From the NCBI GenBank assembly GCA_944390735.1, contig CALXRL010000080.1:1-61391 (forward strand): 61,391 bases of DNA, read 5' to 3'. Below the pieces are notes generated by a model, which worked only from the letters and a program-made list of their open reading frames with translations, had not been told where the DNA came from and ran no database searches. This document shows positions 26,871 to 36,900 of the stretch, piece after piece; within the stretch, counting starts at the first letter, position 1; each line of letters opens with the position of its first letter. A program made the position numbers and the translations under genes. Source of the DNA: an uncultured Victivallales bacterium. Lineage in GTDB: Bacteria > Verrucomicrobiota > Lentisphaeria > Victivallales > UBA1829.

Positions 26871-28241
26871 TCATTGCGCGGGAAAGAGATCCAGCAGGGT
26901 GTCCGCAAAAACCTTCATTCCCTCTTTCAGCGGGTGATTGTGATTGTTTACCATCAGAAGCATTGGAGGAATCCCCTGTCGGTGCAGACGGCTGTACCGG
27001 TGGGAGACATCCGCATAAGCAAGATGGTGTTTGACACAGAACTCCCTCAAAAGGCGGATATAGGGACGGCTGTCGTTCCCGTCGATGTTTCTTCCCTCAC
27101 TGGTATGATGAGGCAGAATGGCGATGATCTCAATTTCGGGATTCGCCTCCCGAAGATCCTTCAGAATCCGTTCGTACTGTCTGGTGAAACGGGGATCGCG
27201 CATTCCGGAATCGTTCAGAAATTCAAAGATCAGAAGATCGGCTTTCCGGTTCAGGACTTTATCCTGATAGCTGTGAATGTCTCCCGGCTTTGTGGCAAGA
27301 TAATGATCCGTGTTATGTCCGCCCCAACCCTCGGTCGTCAGTCTGATCCGGGCTTTTGGAAAGCGGGTGCGGAGAGCCCGGACAAACTGTTCCTGCCAGC
27401 GGTCAACCCATTTTCCATTCTGTTTCAATCCCCAGTAGCCTTCCGTGACGCTGTCGCCCCAGGCCAGTACATGCAGAGGCTCGCCGGACCGCAGTTTTTT
27501 CAAGGTACGCGGCAGCAGCTCTTCCGCAACCGGACCGTTCCGGATGGGGAAGCAGCATTCCGTAATGGGAAAGAGATTCTCCGCAGTGAGCTCCTTTTCT
27601 CCTCCGATCCAGGCAATGTTGGCAATCCGGATCTCGCCTTTTTGTGCCGCGGGCGGCTGCGGAACGCTGGCGGCTTCCCGCCCCTGCCGATAAAGAAGGG
27701 TCCGGTCCCGGAGAAAGATGGAGTCTATCCTGCGCATCGTTTTTTCATAATCCACTGAGACGACGGCATCTGCGGGAATCCGTCCACCGGGAATTCTGCC
27801 GAAGCAGCCCCAGTGTTCATCGAGTTTGTAGTCGCGGTTTTCCGTATAGATCTGCGCATCGGCTCCCGTGCCGCTCTTCACGACAAGCGAGCCCTGTTTC
27901 AGCGAGCGGATGGAACCACGGATTCTGGAAAGAGCCGAACCTTTGTTCCATCCCCATTTCCGGGCATCAAAGAGGGGAACGTTCGAATGGCTCTCCCGGA
28001 GAATTTTCTGCGAGGAAACGGGCGGAACCGAAAAGTTCCCCCGAATAACACTGCCGTCCCGAAGACAGACCTCCACGGAAATTCGATTTCCCTTCTGAAC
28101 ATGAAGAGTTGCCGGAGATTTCAACTCCTGAACGGCCGCCTGCTTCAATTCCTGCTCCGTCGGCTGTCGGAACACCTGTCCGGCCCAGATGGCGCAGGCG
28201 CAACTCAGAAGGGTTCCTGTGAAGATAAAGGTCATATTCAT
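26871..28241 (-). CDS. Secreted SGNH/GDSL hydrolase
   Basis: 456 residues. The ATG at 28241 overlaps the Sel1 gene stop (ATGA), giving an N-terminal export signal (MNMTFIFTGTLLSCACAIWAG). A non-catalytic N-terminal region (~30-250) precedes the SGNH domain. The nucleophile is in LAWGDSVTEGYWG, followed by TEGWGGHNTDHY (Gly block), FEFLNDSG (Asn block) and the C-terminal NHNHPLKEG with catalytic His. It is probably a carbohydrate esterase, last gene of a five-gene secreted-glycan operon. Confidence 0.82.
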   Translation of the reverse strand: MNMTFIFTGTLLSCACAIWAGQVFRQPTEQELKQAAVQELKSPATLHVQKGNRISVEVCLRDGSVIRGNFSVPPVSSQKILRESHSNVPLFDARKWGWNKGSALSRIRGSIRSLKQGSLVVKSGTGADAQIYTENRDYKLDEHWGCFGRIPGGRIPADAVVSVDYEKTMRRIDSIFLRDRTLLYRQGREAASVPQPPAAQKGEIRIANIAWIGGEKELTAENLFPITECCFPIRNGPVAEELLPRTLKKLRSGEPLHVLAWGDSVTEGYWGLKQNGKWVDRWQEQFVRALRTRFPKARIRLTTEGWGGHNTDHYLATKPGDIHSYQDKVLNRKADLLIFEFLNDSGMRDPRFTRQYERILKDLREANPEIEIIAILPHHTSEGRNIDGNDSRPYIRLLREFCVKHHLAYADVSHRYSRLHRQGIPPMLLMVNNHNHPLKEGMKVFADTLLDLFPAQ

Positions 28242-28855
28242 TGTACAGACTCCTCTTTTTGATTGTTTTTCCGGATGGACAATGTTTTCCATTCCCCGGC
28301 TTTGCGTGTATCTCTGGCGAGACCTTGTCCTCCCTGTTCATACCAGTCTGCGAGAGTTTGCATTGCCGGACGGCATCCGGCCTCCGCCGCCTTCCGGTAG
28401 TAGTCGAGAGCACGGGAAATGTTACGGGAGGTTCCCATGCCGAGCCGTGTCAGATCCGCATGGTTGTACTGCGCTTCCGCCAGTCCCCGATCCGCCGCCC
28501 GGCGGCTGTGATCCGCGGCAAACAGAGGATAATTCACATACCCGAATCCGTACAGATAACAGAATCCGACATTGTTGATTCCTCTGGCATCCCCCTGATC
28601 CGCCGCTTTCTGAAAATAGTGACAGGCCATGCTCGGATTTTTCCGAACGCCGCGGCCAGCCAGATAACAGCAGCCGAGACTGTTCTGCGCGGGAGCGTAC
28701 CCGGCCTCCGCCGCTTTCCGATAGCATTCCACCGCCTGCGCATACTCCTTTTTCAGATAGAAAACGCGCCCTTTTTTCCACAGACGTTCCGCCTCGGATC
28801 CCGGAACGGACCCGATCAGCAGCAGAAACACTGCCGCGACAAACCACTTTTTCAT
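28238..28855 (-). CDS. Secreted Sel1-repeat protein
   Basis: 205 residues. The signal peptide is MKKWFVAAVFLLLIGSVPGSEA. Four to five Sel1-like repeats follow, each of the type AVECYRKAAEAGYAPAQNSL-GCCY. Sel1 repeats are helical scaffolds for protein contacts. It overlaps both neighbours by 4 bp, so it is translated with the beta-helix and SGNH proteins and may assemble them. Confidence 0.85.
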   Translation of the reverse strand: MKKWFVAAVFLLLIGSVPGSEAERLWKKGRVFYLKKEYAQAVECYRKAAEAGYAPAQNSLGCCYLAGRGVRKNPSMACHYFQKAADQGDARGINNVGFCYLYGFGYVNYPLFAADHSRRAADRGLAEAQYNHADLTRLGMGTSRNISRALDYYRKAAEAGCRPAMQTLADWYEQGGQGLARDTRKAGEWKTLSIRKNNQKEESVQ

Positions 28856-30921
28856 TGAATTTTCCTCCCGTCAAGCATGACATCGCTGCAATGGACAATT
28901 CGCGGTTTGACGTTCATTCCGCGAAGAATAAGATGACCGACATTGTTGAACTCCGGAGGACGTCCCGACCTGGACGCTCCGCAGAAATTGTTCTCAACAA
29001 GAAGATCCCGAAGAACCGGATGCCGGACGCCCCCCGTCTCATGTGAATAGGAGGAGAAGATCGGAATGAAACAGTGACTGATCCGGTTGTTCCGGAGAAT
29101 CACATTGTGCGGTGCCATCGGTTCGATATACAGATTGCGCCCCGTTACGGAGATCCCGAATACGCCGATGTTGTCGATTCGGGTGTTTTCCACCAGGGAA
29201 TTCGGACTTTCCAGATGAACCGCGTCCCCCCGGTGCATATGAAAGTGGGAATCGCTGACAATGGAGCCGATGTTGCTTCGGGAAAGACAGATCAGAAGAT
29301 CGTTGAGAACTCGTTTTTTGCTTATGGTCGGAAAATAGAGAAGCGTATCGTTGTCAGTCAGACAGTCTTCGTACAAATTCTCCTGGGTTCGGATTCCGGC
29401 GGGGAGAGGCTCGGAGAAGGTCGCCGTGTTGTTCTTTTCGGCGATGCAGAGCGCTTCCGCCTTGACTTTCCCTGTGACGGAGTCCAGAATCGCGACTCTC
29501 GCCCCCGGATAGATGCGCTCCCGGTACTGATAAGTCAGTTGTCGTCGGTCAGCGGAGATCGAGGTGATCTGCGCCACTTTGTTGTAGGTGCAGAGACCGT
29601 CGTCGCCGATCTGCGAGATTTCACAGCGTTTCATATACAGTCCGATGACCGAATGGGCGCTGGTAAACCCGTCCGCGTTGCTGGCACTCAGATTCCCGCT
29701 TCCGGGACGGGGGATCAGTTTGCAGTCGATGTAGGAGGCACCGTAACCGACAATGTCCGTGAATCCGCCGCACGGGGAACTGTAAGCGGAAACATGATCC
29801 GCCGTGACAAAGCGTGAACGGGTGCTGAGAAACGCATTCGCGTGTCCGTTGTACCGCGCCATCAGAAGCATTTTTCTTCCCGGAGTCAGCAGCCGGAAAC
29901 GCTCTTTCGTGGCGGCCGGACCGGTCAGCCGGTACCGATACCTCCGCCCGCCGAGATCCTGTATTTCCGACGGATGAAAAATCCCCGCCTCGTGAATCAG
30001 CTGCTTCCCGTCCGCGGAATAGAGCATGGTCCCTTTGAGAAAATTTCTGAAATGGGAGGGACCGATCAGCGGAAGATGGCCCTCGTCGACGCGCAGGATC
30101 ACTTCATTTTTCCCGAAATCGCTTTTGAGGATGGTTCCCTGTGTGAACGGTGTGTTGGTAAAGTCTAGAATCAGGTTCCGCACCATGACATTGTCACAGC
30201 CCCACAGGGCAATGCCGTCGACATAGGTGGAATGGTCGAACAGCAGTTCCGTGTCCGCTTCCCCTTCGATGGTCAGATTCTTCAGATTGCGGATCAGAAG
30301 ATGGGAGGGACGGAAGGTCGTCGGATAGCAGGTCGACTGGTGCCTCATGACGGTATCGACTGGGAGCCCGCGCGGATTCAAGGTCTTGAAGCGGTACTTT
30401 CCTTTCGGAATTTTCAGGACGGCGGGAGCTCCCTTCCGTTTCCGGATCTCGTCCAGCGCTCTCTGGAAAGCCTGTGTGTTGTCGGAAACACCGTCTCCTT
30501 TCGCGCCGAAACGGTCCACGGAAAAAAGAAGCGGCTTCTGTTTCGACACGGAAAACCGTTCCTTTTCCAGTTGGAAGTATTCCAGAAACTGGATCAGTTC
30601 CCTTGCCCCGTGAGAGGCATAGAGCACGCCTTCCGGCTGCTGTTTTCGATTCTGCTCCGCACGGATGTAGCGGATCAGACGCTTCATCAGTTCAAGACGC
30701 TTCTCCAGACAGTCGGCAAAGAGATAATCCGCCGTTCGTGTTTGTTTCACGAAATGTTCCGTATCCGGAAGAGCAGAAGATGCTTTCGCGAGAGCCTCTT
30801 TGATTTCCTGTTCGAGAGCATTCCGGTCCACTTTGTTCTGATACGATTCCTCAAAGTAGGATTCTCCTCCGGAAAGGCACAGAACAAAAGAGAAAAGCAG
30901 TCCCCAAATTGTTTTTTTCAT
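28852..30921 (-). CDS. Secreted right-handed beta-helix protein (pectate-lyase superfamily)
   Basis: 689 residues. The signal peptide is MKKTIWGLLFSFVLCLSGGES. The start of the parallel beta-helix is the typical DRFGAKGDGVSDNTQAFQRA (GH28/pectate-lyase-3 module), followed by repeated NLILDFTN / RNLKNLTIEGEADTEL coils. Predicted to bind or cleave acidic or complex polysaccharide; catalytic residues cannot be assigned. It begins 16 bp after the pseudopilin gene in the same operon. Confidence 0.85.
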   Translation of the reverse strand: MKKTIWGLLFSFVLCLSGGESYFEESYQNKVDRNALEQEIKEALAKASSALPDTEHFVKQTRTADYLFADCLEKRLELMKRLIRYIRAEQNRKQQPEGVLYASHGARELIQFLEYFQLEKERFSVSKQKPLLFSVDRFGAKGDGVSDNTQAFQRALDEIRKRKGAPAVLKIPKGKYRFKTLNPRGLPVDTVMRHQSTCYPTTFRPSHLLIRNLKNLTIEGEADTELLFDHSTYVDGIALWGCDNVMVRNLILDFTNTPFTQGTILKSDFGKNEVILRVDEGHLPLIGPSHFRNFLKGTMLYSADGKQLIHEAGIFHPSEIQDLGGRRYRYRLTGPAATKERFRLLTPGRKMLLMARYNGHANAFLSTRSRFVTADHVSAYSSPCGGFTDIVGYGASYIDCKLIPRPGSGNLSASNADGFTSAHSVIGLYMKRCEISQIGDDGLCTYNKVAQITSISADRRQLTYQYRERIYPGARVAILDSVTGKVKAEALCIAEKNNTATFSEPLPAGIRTQENLYEDCLTDNDTLLYFPTISKKRVLNDLLICLSRSNIGSIVSDSHFHMHRGDAVHLESPNSLVENTRIDNIGVFGISVTGRNLYIEPMAPHNVILRNNRISHCFIPIFSSYSHETGGVRHPVLRDLLVENNFCGASRSGRPPEFNNVGHLILRGMNVKPRIVHCSDVMLDGRKIQ

Positions 30922-30936
30922 AAAAACTCCGTTGAT

Positions 30937-31728
30937 TCAGTCTGTGACAACATTATCATAATAAAAACCGGCCAGCATCGGACGACGGTTCGGAATATTC
31001 CGGTTGCCGTAGGTTGTCCGGATATCTCCATCGGAAACGTTCAGAATCATATCCATGTATTTGCGTCCCGCGGCATGTCCGTCAAGGTAAAGGACGTTCG
31101 TCATGCCGCCGGAGAAGGGGTCCTCGTCCGCGCCTGGCTCACGCATTTCCCGTGCACCGTGCCGGTAGCTGAAGGACCGGAGGTTCCCGGGATTGACCAG
31201 ATTCGGCGAATTGCTGTCGGCAAGAGTGAAACTCACGGAGGGATGAAAGACACTGCTCAGACGACGCCTTCGGAATTTTCCGCTGTCCCGGCTGCTTTCC
31301 TCCCCCGCCAGAAGATAGGAATTCTGTCCATAATGGGTTACTTCGTAGAGGGTGAACGGTTTCTCTTCCGAGGGACAGGCGAAGGTCCCCGTCGTGACTT
31401 TTTTCCCCTTGTAGACCACTCCGTAATTTCTGGAACTGACCGGATGCGGCATGCCGTTGGTCATCTTCCCGGAAAGGAACAAATACCAGCGGTTCAGATT
31501 CCCGTAGCCTCCGGAGCCGATGACGAGCCATTCGTCATTTTCCAGCGTATAGTTCATTATGGCGATTCCGGTGGTTTTCTCATTGTTCAGGCAGGAGATG
31601 CTTCTGGCCTTCTCCAGCGCCTTGTTCAGAACGGGCAGCAGAAGACTCGCCAGCACCGCAATGACGGAAATCACAACCAGAAGCTCTATCAGGGAAAATG
31701 CGTTTCCGGGTTTCATCCTGTTTTCCAT
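30937..31728 (-). CDS. Type II secretion pseudopilin-like protein (prepilin N-terminus, DUF1559-like)
   Basis: 263 residues. A class III signal ([20 protein letters not shown], with Glu at mature position 5) is followed by one hydrophobic helix and a soluble domain with a C-terminal [11 protein letters not shown] (H-x9-DG-like) motif. Such proteins are extraordinarily numerous in Lentisphaerota and Planctomycetota. Their individual roles are not known; many lie inside glycan loci as this one does. AAAGGAATGG precedes the ATG. Confidence 0.88.
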   Translation of the reverse strand: MENRMKPGNAFSLIELLVVISVIAVLASLLLPVLNKALEKARSISCLNNEKTTGIAIMNYTLENDEWLVIGSGGYGNLNRWYLFLSGKMTNGMPHPVSSRNYGVVYKGKKVTTGTFACPSEEKPFTLYEVTHYGQNSYLLAGEESSRDSGKFRRRRLSSVFHPSVSFTLADSNSPNLVNPGNLRSFSYRHGAREMREPGADEDPFSGGMTNVLYLDGHAAGRKYMDMILNVSDGDIRTTYGNRNIPNRRPMLAGFYYDNVVTD

Positions 31729-31741
31729 ATATCCATTCCTT

Positions 31742-32881
31742 TCATTTCCTAGAGCGGAACTCTTCCTGAAGGATTTTCAGGAAGGCGTCTCCTGCGAAGG
31801 TATCCGGTTCCAGATAACTTCCCTCGGTCCACTCGTTCCATGCGTTGAAAAAGAGAATCTGTTCTTCCGGGGGGCGATCCGAAAGAAGCGCTTTCGTCTG
31901 CCGGACCACGTCACGGAAGGCTTCCGGGTCCGGTTCCATTACGGGAAGAAACGGATATCCGAGTCCCGCTTCAAACCCATCCGACGGAATCGTGCGCGGA
32001 CTGGAATCCCAGCCGACCGTGACAACCGGATAGTACGGTCCCGGCAGACTTTTCAGCGCTTTCCGGCATATGGCATAATATCCCTCCGCCGCCTCCCGGT
32101 AGTCAATTCGAGGAAATTCTTTCATCCACAGGTCCGTGGTACAGACATTGTTGTAACTGGTGTAGCTGTCCAGTCCGATCTCCGTCACCCATGCTTCCTG
32201 GGAACATTCGGAAACGCGCGGATCAGTCTCCAGAACATCGAACCAGATGCCGCTGATGTGAACCCCCGGGAGTCCAGCCTGTTTTGCTTTCTCCCTCAGC
32301 AGCCCGATCGCATCGCCCGCCGCCGAAACGCCGCCCATCTGATGGATGAAGCGATTCATCGCGTAAATCGAGAAATACGGTTTCCCTTCGACTCTCCAGT
32401 AATTCGGCTGAAGAAAATAATGTTCCACGATGAAATCCCATACGAATCCGACACTTTCCGCTGTGGTCGTCCAGTAGAAGTTTACAGGGGTGGGGACTCC
32501 GCGCCGCGCCGGATGAATGTTCCGCCAGTCATGGTTTGCCCACATCAGGGCGAATTTCAAACGCTCCCGGTTTTCCGCTCGCAGAAATCCCCGGTCAAGC
32601 GCACCGGAAAGGTAGGGTCCGTCGTACCAGTACCAGTCGAAAACGAATGCGTCGATTCCATGGTCCGAGGCTGCATCGATTTTTCCTGCCATCACCTCCG
32701 GACGACTTTCATCCTCATACCCCCACAGGGGAATCTTCGGCTGCCGGTGTCCTTCAAAGCGGGGACGGGCGCATTTCAGAACTTCCCATTCGCTCCATCC
32801 TTTCCCGTGAAACGGTTCATTGCGAATCTCCTCGTGAAAATTCGGAAAATAGTACGCGGCACATTGCAGTTTCTTCGTCAT
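31742..32881 (-). CDS. WbsX-like glycoside hydrolase/glycosyltransferase (GH99-like)
   Basis: 379 residues from an ATG at 32881 preceded by AAGGAGC; the in-frame extension to 32950 would read through the promoter. The fold is the WbsX TIM barrel: [34 protein letters not shown], and the C-terminal [17 protein letters not shown] with conserved acids. WbsX proteins are related to GH99 endo-mannosidases and are found both in O-antigen clusters and degradation loci. It is the first gene of the five-gene operon and is divergent from an AraC regulator. No signal peptide. Confidence 0.85.
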   Translation of the reverse strand: MTKKLQCAAYYFPNFHEEIRNEPFHGKGWSEWEVLKCARPRFEGHRQPKIPLWGYEDESRPEVMAGKIDAASDHGIDAFVFDWYWYDGPYLSGALDRGFLRAENRERLKFALMWANHDWRNIHPARRGVPTPVNFYWTTTAESVGFVWDFIVEHYFLQPNYWRVEGKPYFSIYAMNRFIHQMGGVSAAGDAIGLLREKAKQAGLPGVHISGIWFDVLETDPRVSECSQEAWVTEIGLDSYTSYNNVCTTDLWMKEFPRIDYREAAEGYYAICRKALKSLPGPYYPVVTVGWDSSPRTIPSDGFEAGLGYPFLPVMEPDPEAFRDVVRQTKALLSDRPPEEQILFFNAWNEWTEGSYLEPDTFAGDAFLKILQEEFRSRK

Positions 32882-32915
32882 TGAAAATGGCTCCTTGCTG
32901 TTTTTTCCACTCTTA

Positions 32916-32921
32916 ATTATA
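32916..32921 (-). promoter_or_regulatory. -10 element of the glycan operon
   Basis: TATAAT on the - strand, 35 bp upstream of the WbsX ATG. No good -35 is visible, consistent with activator-dependent transcription (AraC-type gene lies divergently 114 bp away). Confidence 0.5.
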
Positions 32922-32985
32922 CAATAAACAGACGAAATGGAATATAACAAAACAGGAAAATCTTAGAAGAATTCGCCAAAATCGC

Positions 32986-33013
32986 TTTACTTTTCCGTCC
33001 GGCGGGGTATCTT
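32986..33013 (+). promoter_or_regulatory. Putative promoter of the AraC-family gene
   Basis: TTTACT (32986-32991) and TATCTT (33008-33013), 16-bp spacer, 21 bp before the ATG at 33035. Confidence 0.4.
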
Positions 33014-33034
33014 CTATTCCGAAAGGAGCCACAC

Positions 33035-33898
33035 ATGAAACATTACGTATCGGGAGAGTTCTTCGAGGACCGGTCCTTCCCGCTGTTTGTCGGAAACGTG
33101 AAACAGCAGTCCTATATGGAACCGCACGACCATGACTTCATCGAGATCGCCCTGGTCTCCCGGGGCACCGCCGTTCACTGCGTCTATGAAAAGGACCGGA
33201 GGCTCTCCTACGGACTGGTGCTTGGCGATGTGTACTCCATCCTTCCGGGAGAGGTTCACGGCTATCTTCACGGTCGCGATTTTTCCCTTTACACTATCAC
33301 CTTTCTGCCGGAAGTAGTGGAAAGTGAAGTTCAGGAACTTCAGAAACTGCACTCCTGGCACACGCTTCTGAGCAAAAACAATGGGGGAATCCGGAGAAAA
33401 CTTCATCTGTCGGGAGAAAACCGTGTCGATGCCGAAAACGCCCTGAAGCGTGTCCATCATGAAATGACCTTGAAACGCGAGGGATGGCGATTCTATGCGA
33501 AACTGGCGCTGCTGGAAGCCTTGATCCTGATTTCCCGGGCGGAAAACACCGAATGGAAAGTCTCGGAAAATCCCCGTGATACCGGAGTGCTTTACACCAT
33601 TTCCCTGATGGAAGCGGATCCCTCCGCGGGATGGCACCTGGATTCGCTGGCGGAGTCCGCCGGAATGAGCGTCTCCTCCTACACCAGAAAATTCCGGGAG
33701 CAGACCGGACTCTCGCCTTTGAACTATCTGACTGGTCTGCGCATCGAAAAAGCCTCGTTCCTGCTCGGAGAATCGGACTTGAGCATCGCCGAAATCGCCT
33801 TCCGATGCGGTCTTTGCGATGCCAACTACATGACAAAGCTGTTTCGGCTCCGGCTCGGCATCACTCCGGATAAATACCGGAGAAAACTTCGACTCTGA
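33035..33898 (+). CDS. AraC-family transcriptional regulator
   Basis: 287 residues. The N-terminal cupin/sugar-sensing domain (MEPHDHDFIEIALVSRGTA, ILPGEVHGY) is followed by two helix-turn-helix motifs at about 190-287. The last, SIAEIAFRCGLCDANYMTKL, matches the AraC signature. It is transcribed divergently from the WbsX/beta-helix operon, the usual position of a pathway-specific activator responding to the released sugar. Ribosome-binding site AAAGGAG. Confidence 0.92.
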   Translation: MKHYVSGEFFEDRSFPLFVGNVKQQSYMEPHDHDFIEIALVSRGTAVHCVYEKDRRLSYGLVLGDVYSILPGEVHGYLHGRDFSLYTITFLPEVVESEVQELQKLHSWHTLLSKNNGGIRRKLHLSGENRVDAENALKRVHHEMTLKREGWRFYAKLALLEALILISRAENTEWKVSENPRDTGVLYTISLMEADPSAGWHLDSLAESAGMSVSSYTRKFREQTGLSPLNYLTGLRIEKASFLLGESDLSIAEIAFRCGLCDANYMTKLFRLRLGITPDKYRRKLRL

Positions 33899-33932
33899 TT
33901 TTCCCCGAACCAAGCCGGCCGGAGCGTTTTCG

Positions 33933-36900
33933 TCAGGAGCCCGCCGTCGCGTTCTCCTTCTGCGCATTGTCCCGCTGGAAACGGATCTGCGGAGGCGGCA
34001 CTTCCATATTTCCTTTGATTTTGAAACGGTTCGGCCCCAGAAGCTCGTCGATCTCCCGGATCAGTTCCATGCTTGGAAGCACATAAAACTCCCGGTTGAT
34101 TTCGATGAAGACGGTCTGTCCGCGTTTCAGACACACGCATAGAACCACCGGAACCGATCCCGAATGCCGCTTCAGAAGCCCGTTCAGTTCGGCCAGCGTC
34201 TCCCGGGAACACTCCTCTTCAAAAAGATGCAGATGCAGTTCATTTGTCTGCGTCCCCATGATGCTTTCCAGCGGTTCGATGGTGCGGACACTGATGGATG
34301 CCGGAGAATTCTCCTCGCCATCCTTTCGGATATGTCCGGTCACATAGATCGGTTTTTCCGGTTCGAGCAGGTCTCGGGATTCCTCATACGCCCGTCCGAA
34401 CACCATGCACTCCACGCTCCCGTACAGATCCTCCAGCTGGACGATCGCAAACGGTTTGTTGCTCTTCTTGCTGATCTTCTTCATGACCGATTTGATCAGT
34501 CCGCCGATTTTGATTCCCTCATCCGCCACGCCGCGATCCTGGAGCGCCAGAGTGTTCATGGTGGAATAGGCATTCAGAAGCACCGAATATTTCTGCGCCG
34601 GATGGCCCGACACATAAAACCCGAGCAGATTTTTCTCATCCTTGAGCAGTTCTGTGGAATCAATTTCCGGAATGTCCGGCATGAGAACGGAATTGAACTC
34701 CTCCTGTTCGCTTCCGCCAAGAAGATCGAAGAGGGAGCCCTGTCCGCTCTCCTTGTCCTTCCGACGGTTCGCCGCACAGGTGATGGCATCCTGAATCGTG
34801 GCAAGAAGCTGGGATCTCTTGTATCCGGTAAAGTCGAATGCTCCGCAGCGGATCAGCGATTCGACGGCCCGCGAATTGACCGCGTTTCCGACCCGTTCCA
34901 GAAATTCCACCATATCCTTGTAGGGGCCGTTGCTTTCGCGCTCGGCAATGATCGCGTTGGACGCTCCTTCTCCGAGCCCTTTGATCGCGCCGAGTCCGAA
35001 AATGATGTTCTTTCCGTCCACGGAGAAGTTGGTTTCCGATTTGTTGACATCGGGCGGACGGATTGCAATTCCCATCTCCTTGCACGCGTTGATCAGGAAG
35101 GTCACTTTCTCGGCGTTCCCCAGTTCGCTTGTAAGCACGGCCGCCATGAATTCCTGCGGATAGTTCGCCTTGAGATAGGCGGTCCGGTAGGAGACCATCC
35201 CGTAGGCGGCGGAGTGGGATTTGTTGAATCCGTATCCGGCGAACTTGTTGATTTTCGTCCAGATCTGTTCCGCAAGTGGCGCATCAATGTCGTTGGTTTC
35301 CTTGCAGCCTTTGATGAAGTTGAGTTTCTCCTTCTCCATGATCTCCATCTTTTTCTTTCCGATGGCCCGGCGGACGATATCGGCATGTCCGAGCGTGAAT
35401 CCGGCAAGCTTCTGCACCACCTCCATGATCTGCTCCTGATAGAGCATGATCCCGTAGGTTTCCTTGAGGATCGGTTCCATCTTCGGGTGGTCGTATTCAA
35501 TGGGCTGAAGGCCTTTTTTGCAGGCGACGAAGGTGGGAATGAACTCCATCGGTCCCGGACGGTAGATCGCAAGGAGAGCGATGATGTGTTCGATCGTTTC
35601 CACCACGAACTGTCGGCAGAGCGCCTGCATTCCGCCGGATTCCAGCTGGAAGACCGCAATGGTGTCCCCGCGGTTCAGAAGATCATAGGTCGGCTGATCG
35701 TCGAGCGGGATTTTGTCGATGTCGATGTCGATTCCCCGGTTTTTCTTGATGTTGACAAGCGCATCGGAGATCACCGTCAGGGTCCGGAGTCCGAGGAAGT
35801 CCATCTTCAGCAGTCCGAGCTGTTCGCACGGGTGCGCGATGAACTGCACCACGGGCGCGCCGTCCGGACTGCGCTGAAGCGGAACCACATTGTCCAGCGG
35901 CATATCGCCGATGATCACTCCGCATGCGTGAATTCCGGTCGTCCGGTTGAGTCCTTCAATGGGAAGCGCCTCCTCGTAGATTTTTTTCGCATCGGGATCC
36001 TTGTCCAGAAGATCCTTGAATTCCGCGATGTCCAGCGCTTTTGCCAGCGTGAGTTTCGGATCGTTCGGCAGAAGTTTGGTCATGCGGTCGCCGACGGCGG
36101 GCGGATACCCGAGAACCCGGGCGCAGTCCTTGATCGCATTTTTCGCTTTCAGCGCGCCGTAGGTGGCAATCTGCGCAACGGAGTCGCGCCCGTACTTTTT
36201 TCGGACATATTCAATGACTTCTTCGCGCCGGCGTTCGCAGAAGTCGATGTCGAAGTCCGGCGGCGAAACTCGTTCCGGGTTCAGAAACCGTTCAAACAGC
36301 AGTTTGTAGCGCAGCGGGTCGATGTTGGTGATTCCCGTCAGATAGGCAACGAGACTTCCCGCTCCCGAACCGCGTCCCAGTCCGACCGGAATCCCCTTTT
36401 TCTTCGCCGCGTTGATGAAGTCCCAGACAACCAGAAAATAGCTCGGATATTTCGTTTTGATGATGACGCTCAGTTCATAATCCATCCGTTTCCGGATGGT
36501 TTCCGCAAGTTCATCGTATTCGGGCGCATGGTTGTCAAGCTCGAATCCGTAGCAGCGTTTCACGTTGTCGATGCAGAGCTGACGGAGCACATCGGCCTGC
36601 GTGGTCGTCTCCGGCACATGGTAGACCGGATAATGGTTCTCCATGGTCTTGTCGATGCGGAACTGGAAGTTGCATCGTTCCGCAACCGCCAGGGTGTTCG
36701 GAATGGCCTCGGGAATTTCCGTACCGAAGATCGCATACATTTCATCGTACGTCTTGTAATAGAACTCCTGATGATCCATCATGGTCATGCGGTCCGTGTC
36801 ATTGAGCTGGCTTCGGGTGGAGATGCAGAGAAGAATATCCTGCGCCTTGGCATGCTCCTTGCGCACATAATGGATATCGTTGGTCGCAACGAGGGGCAGA

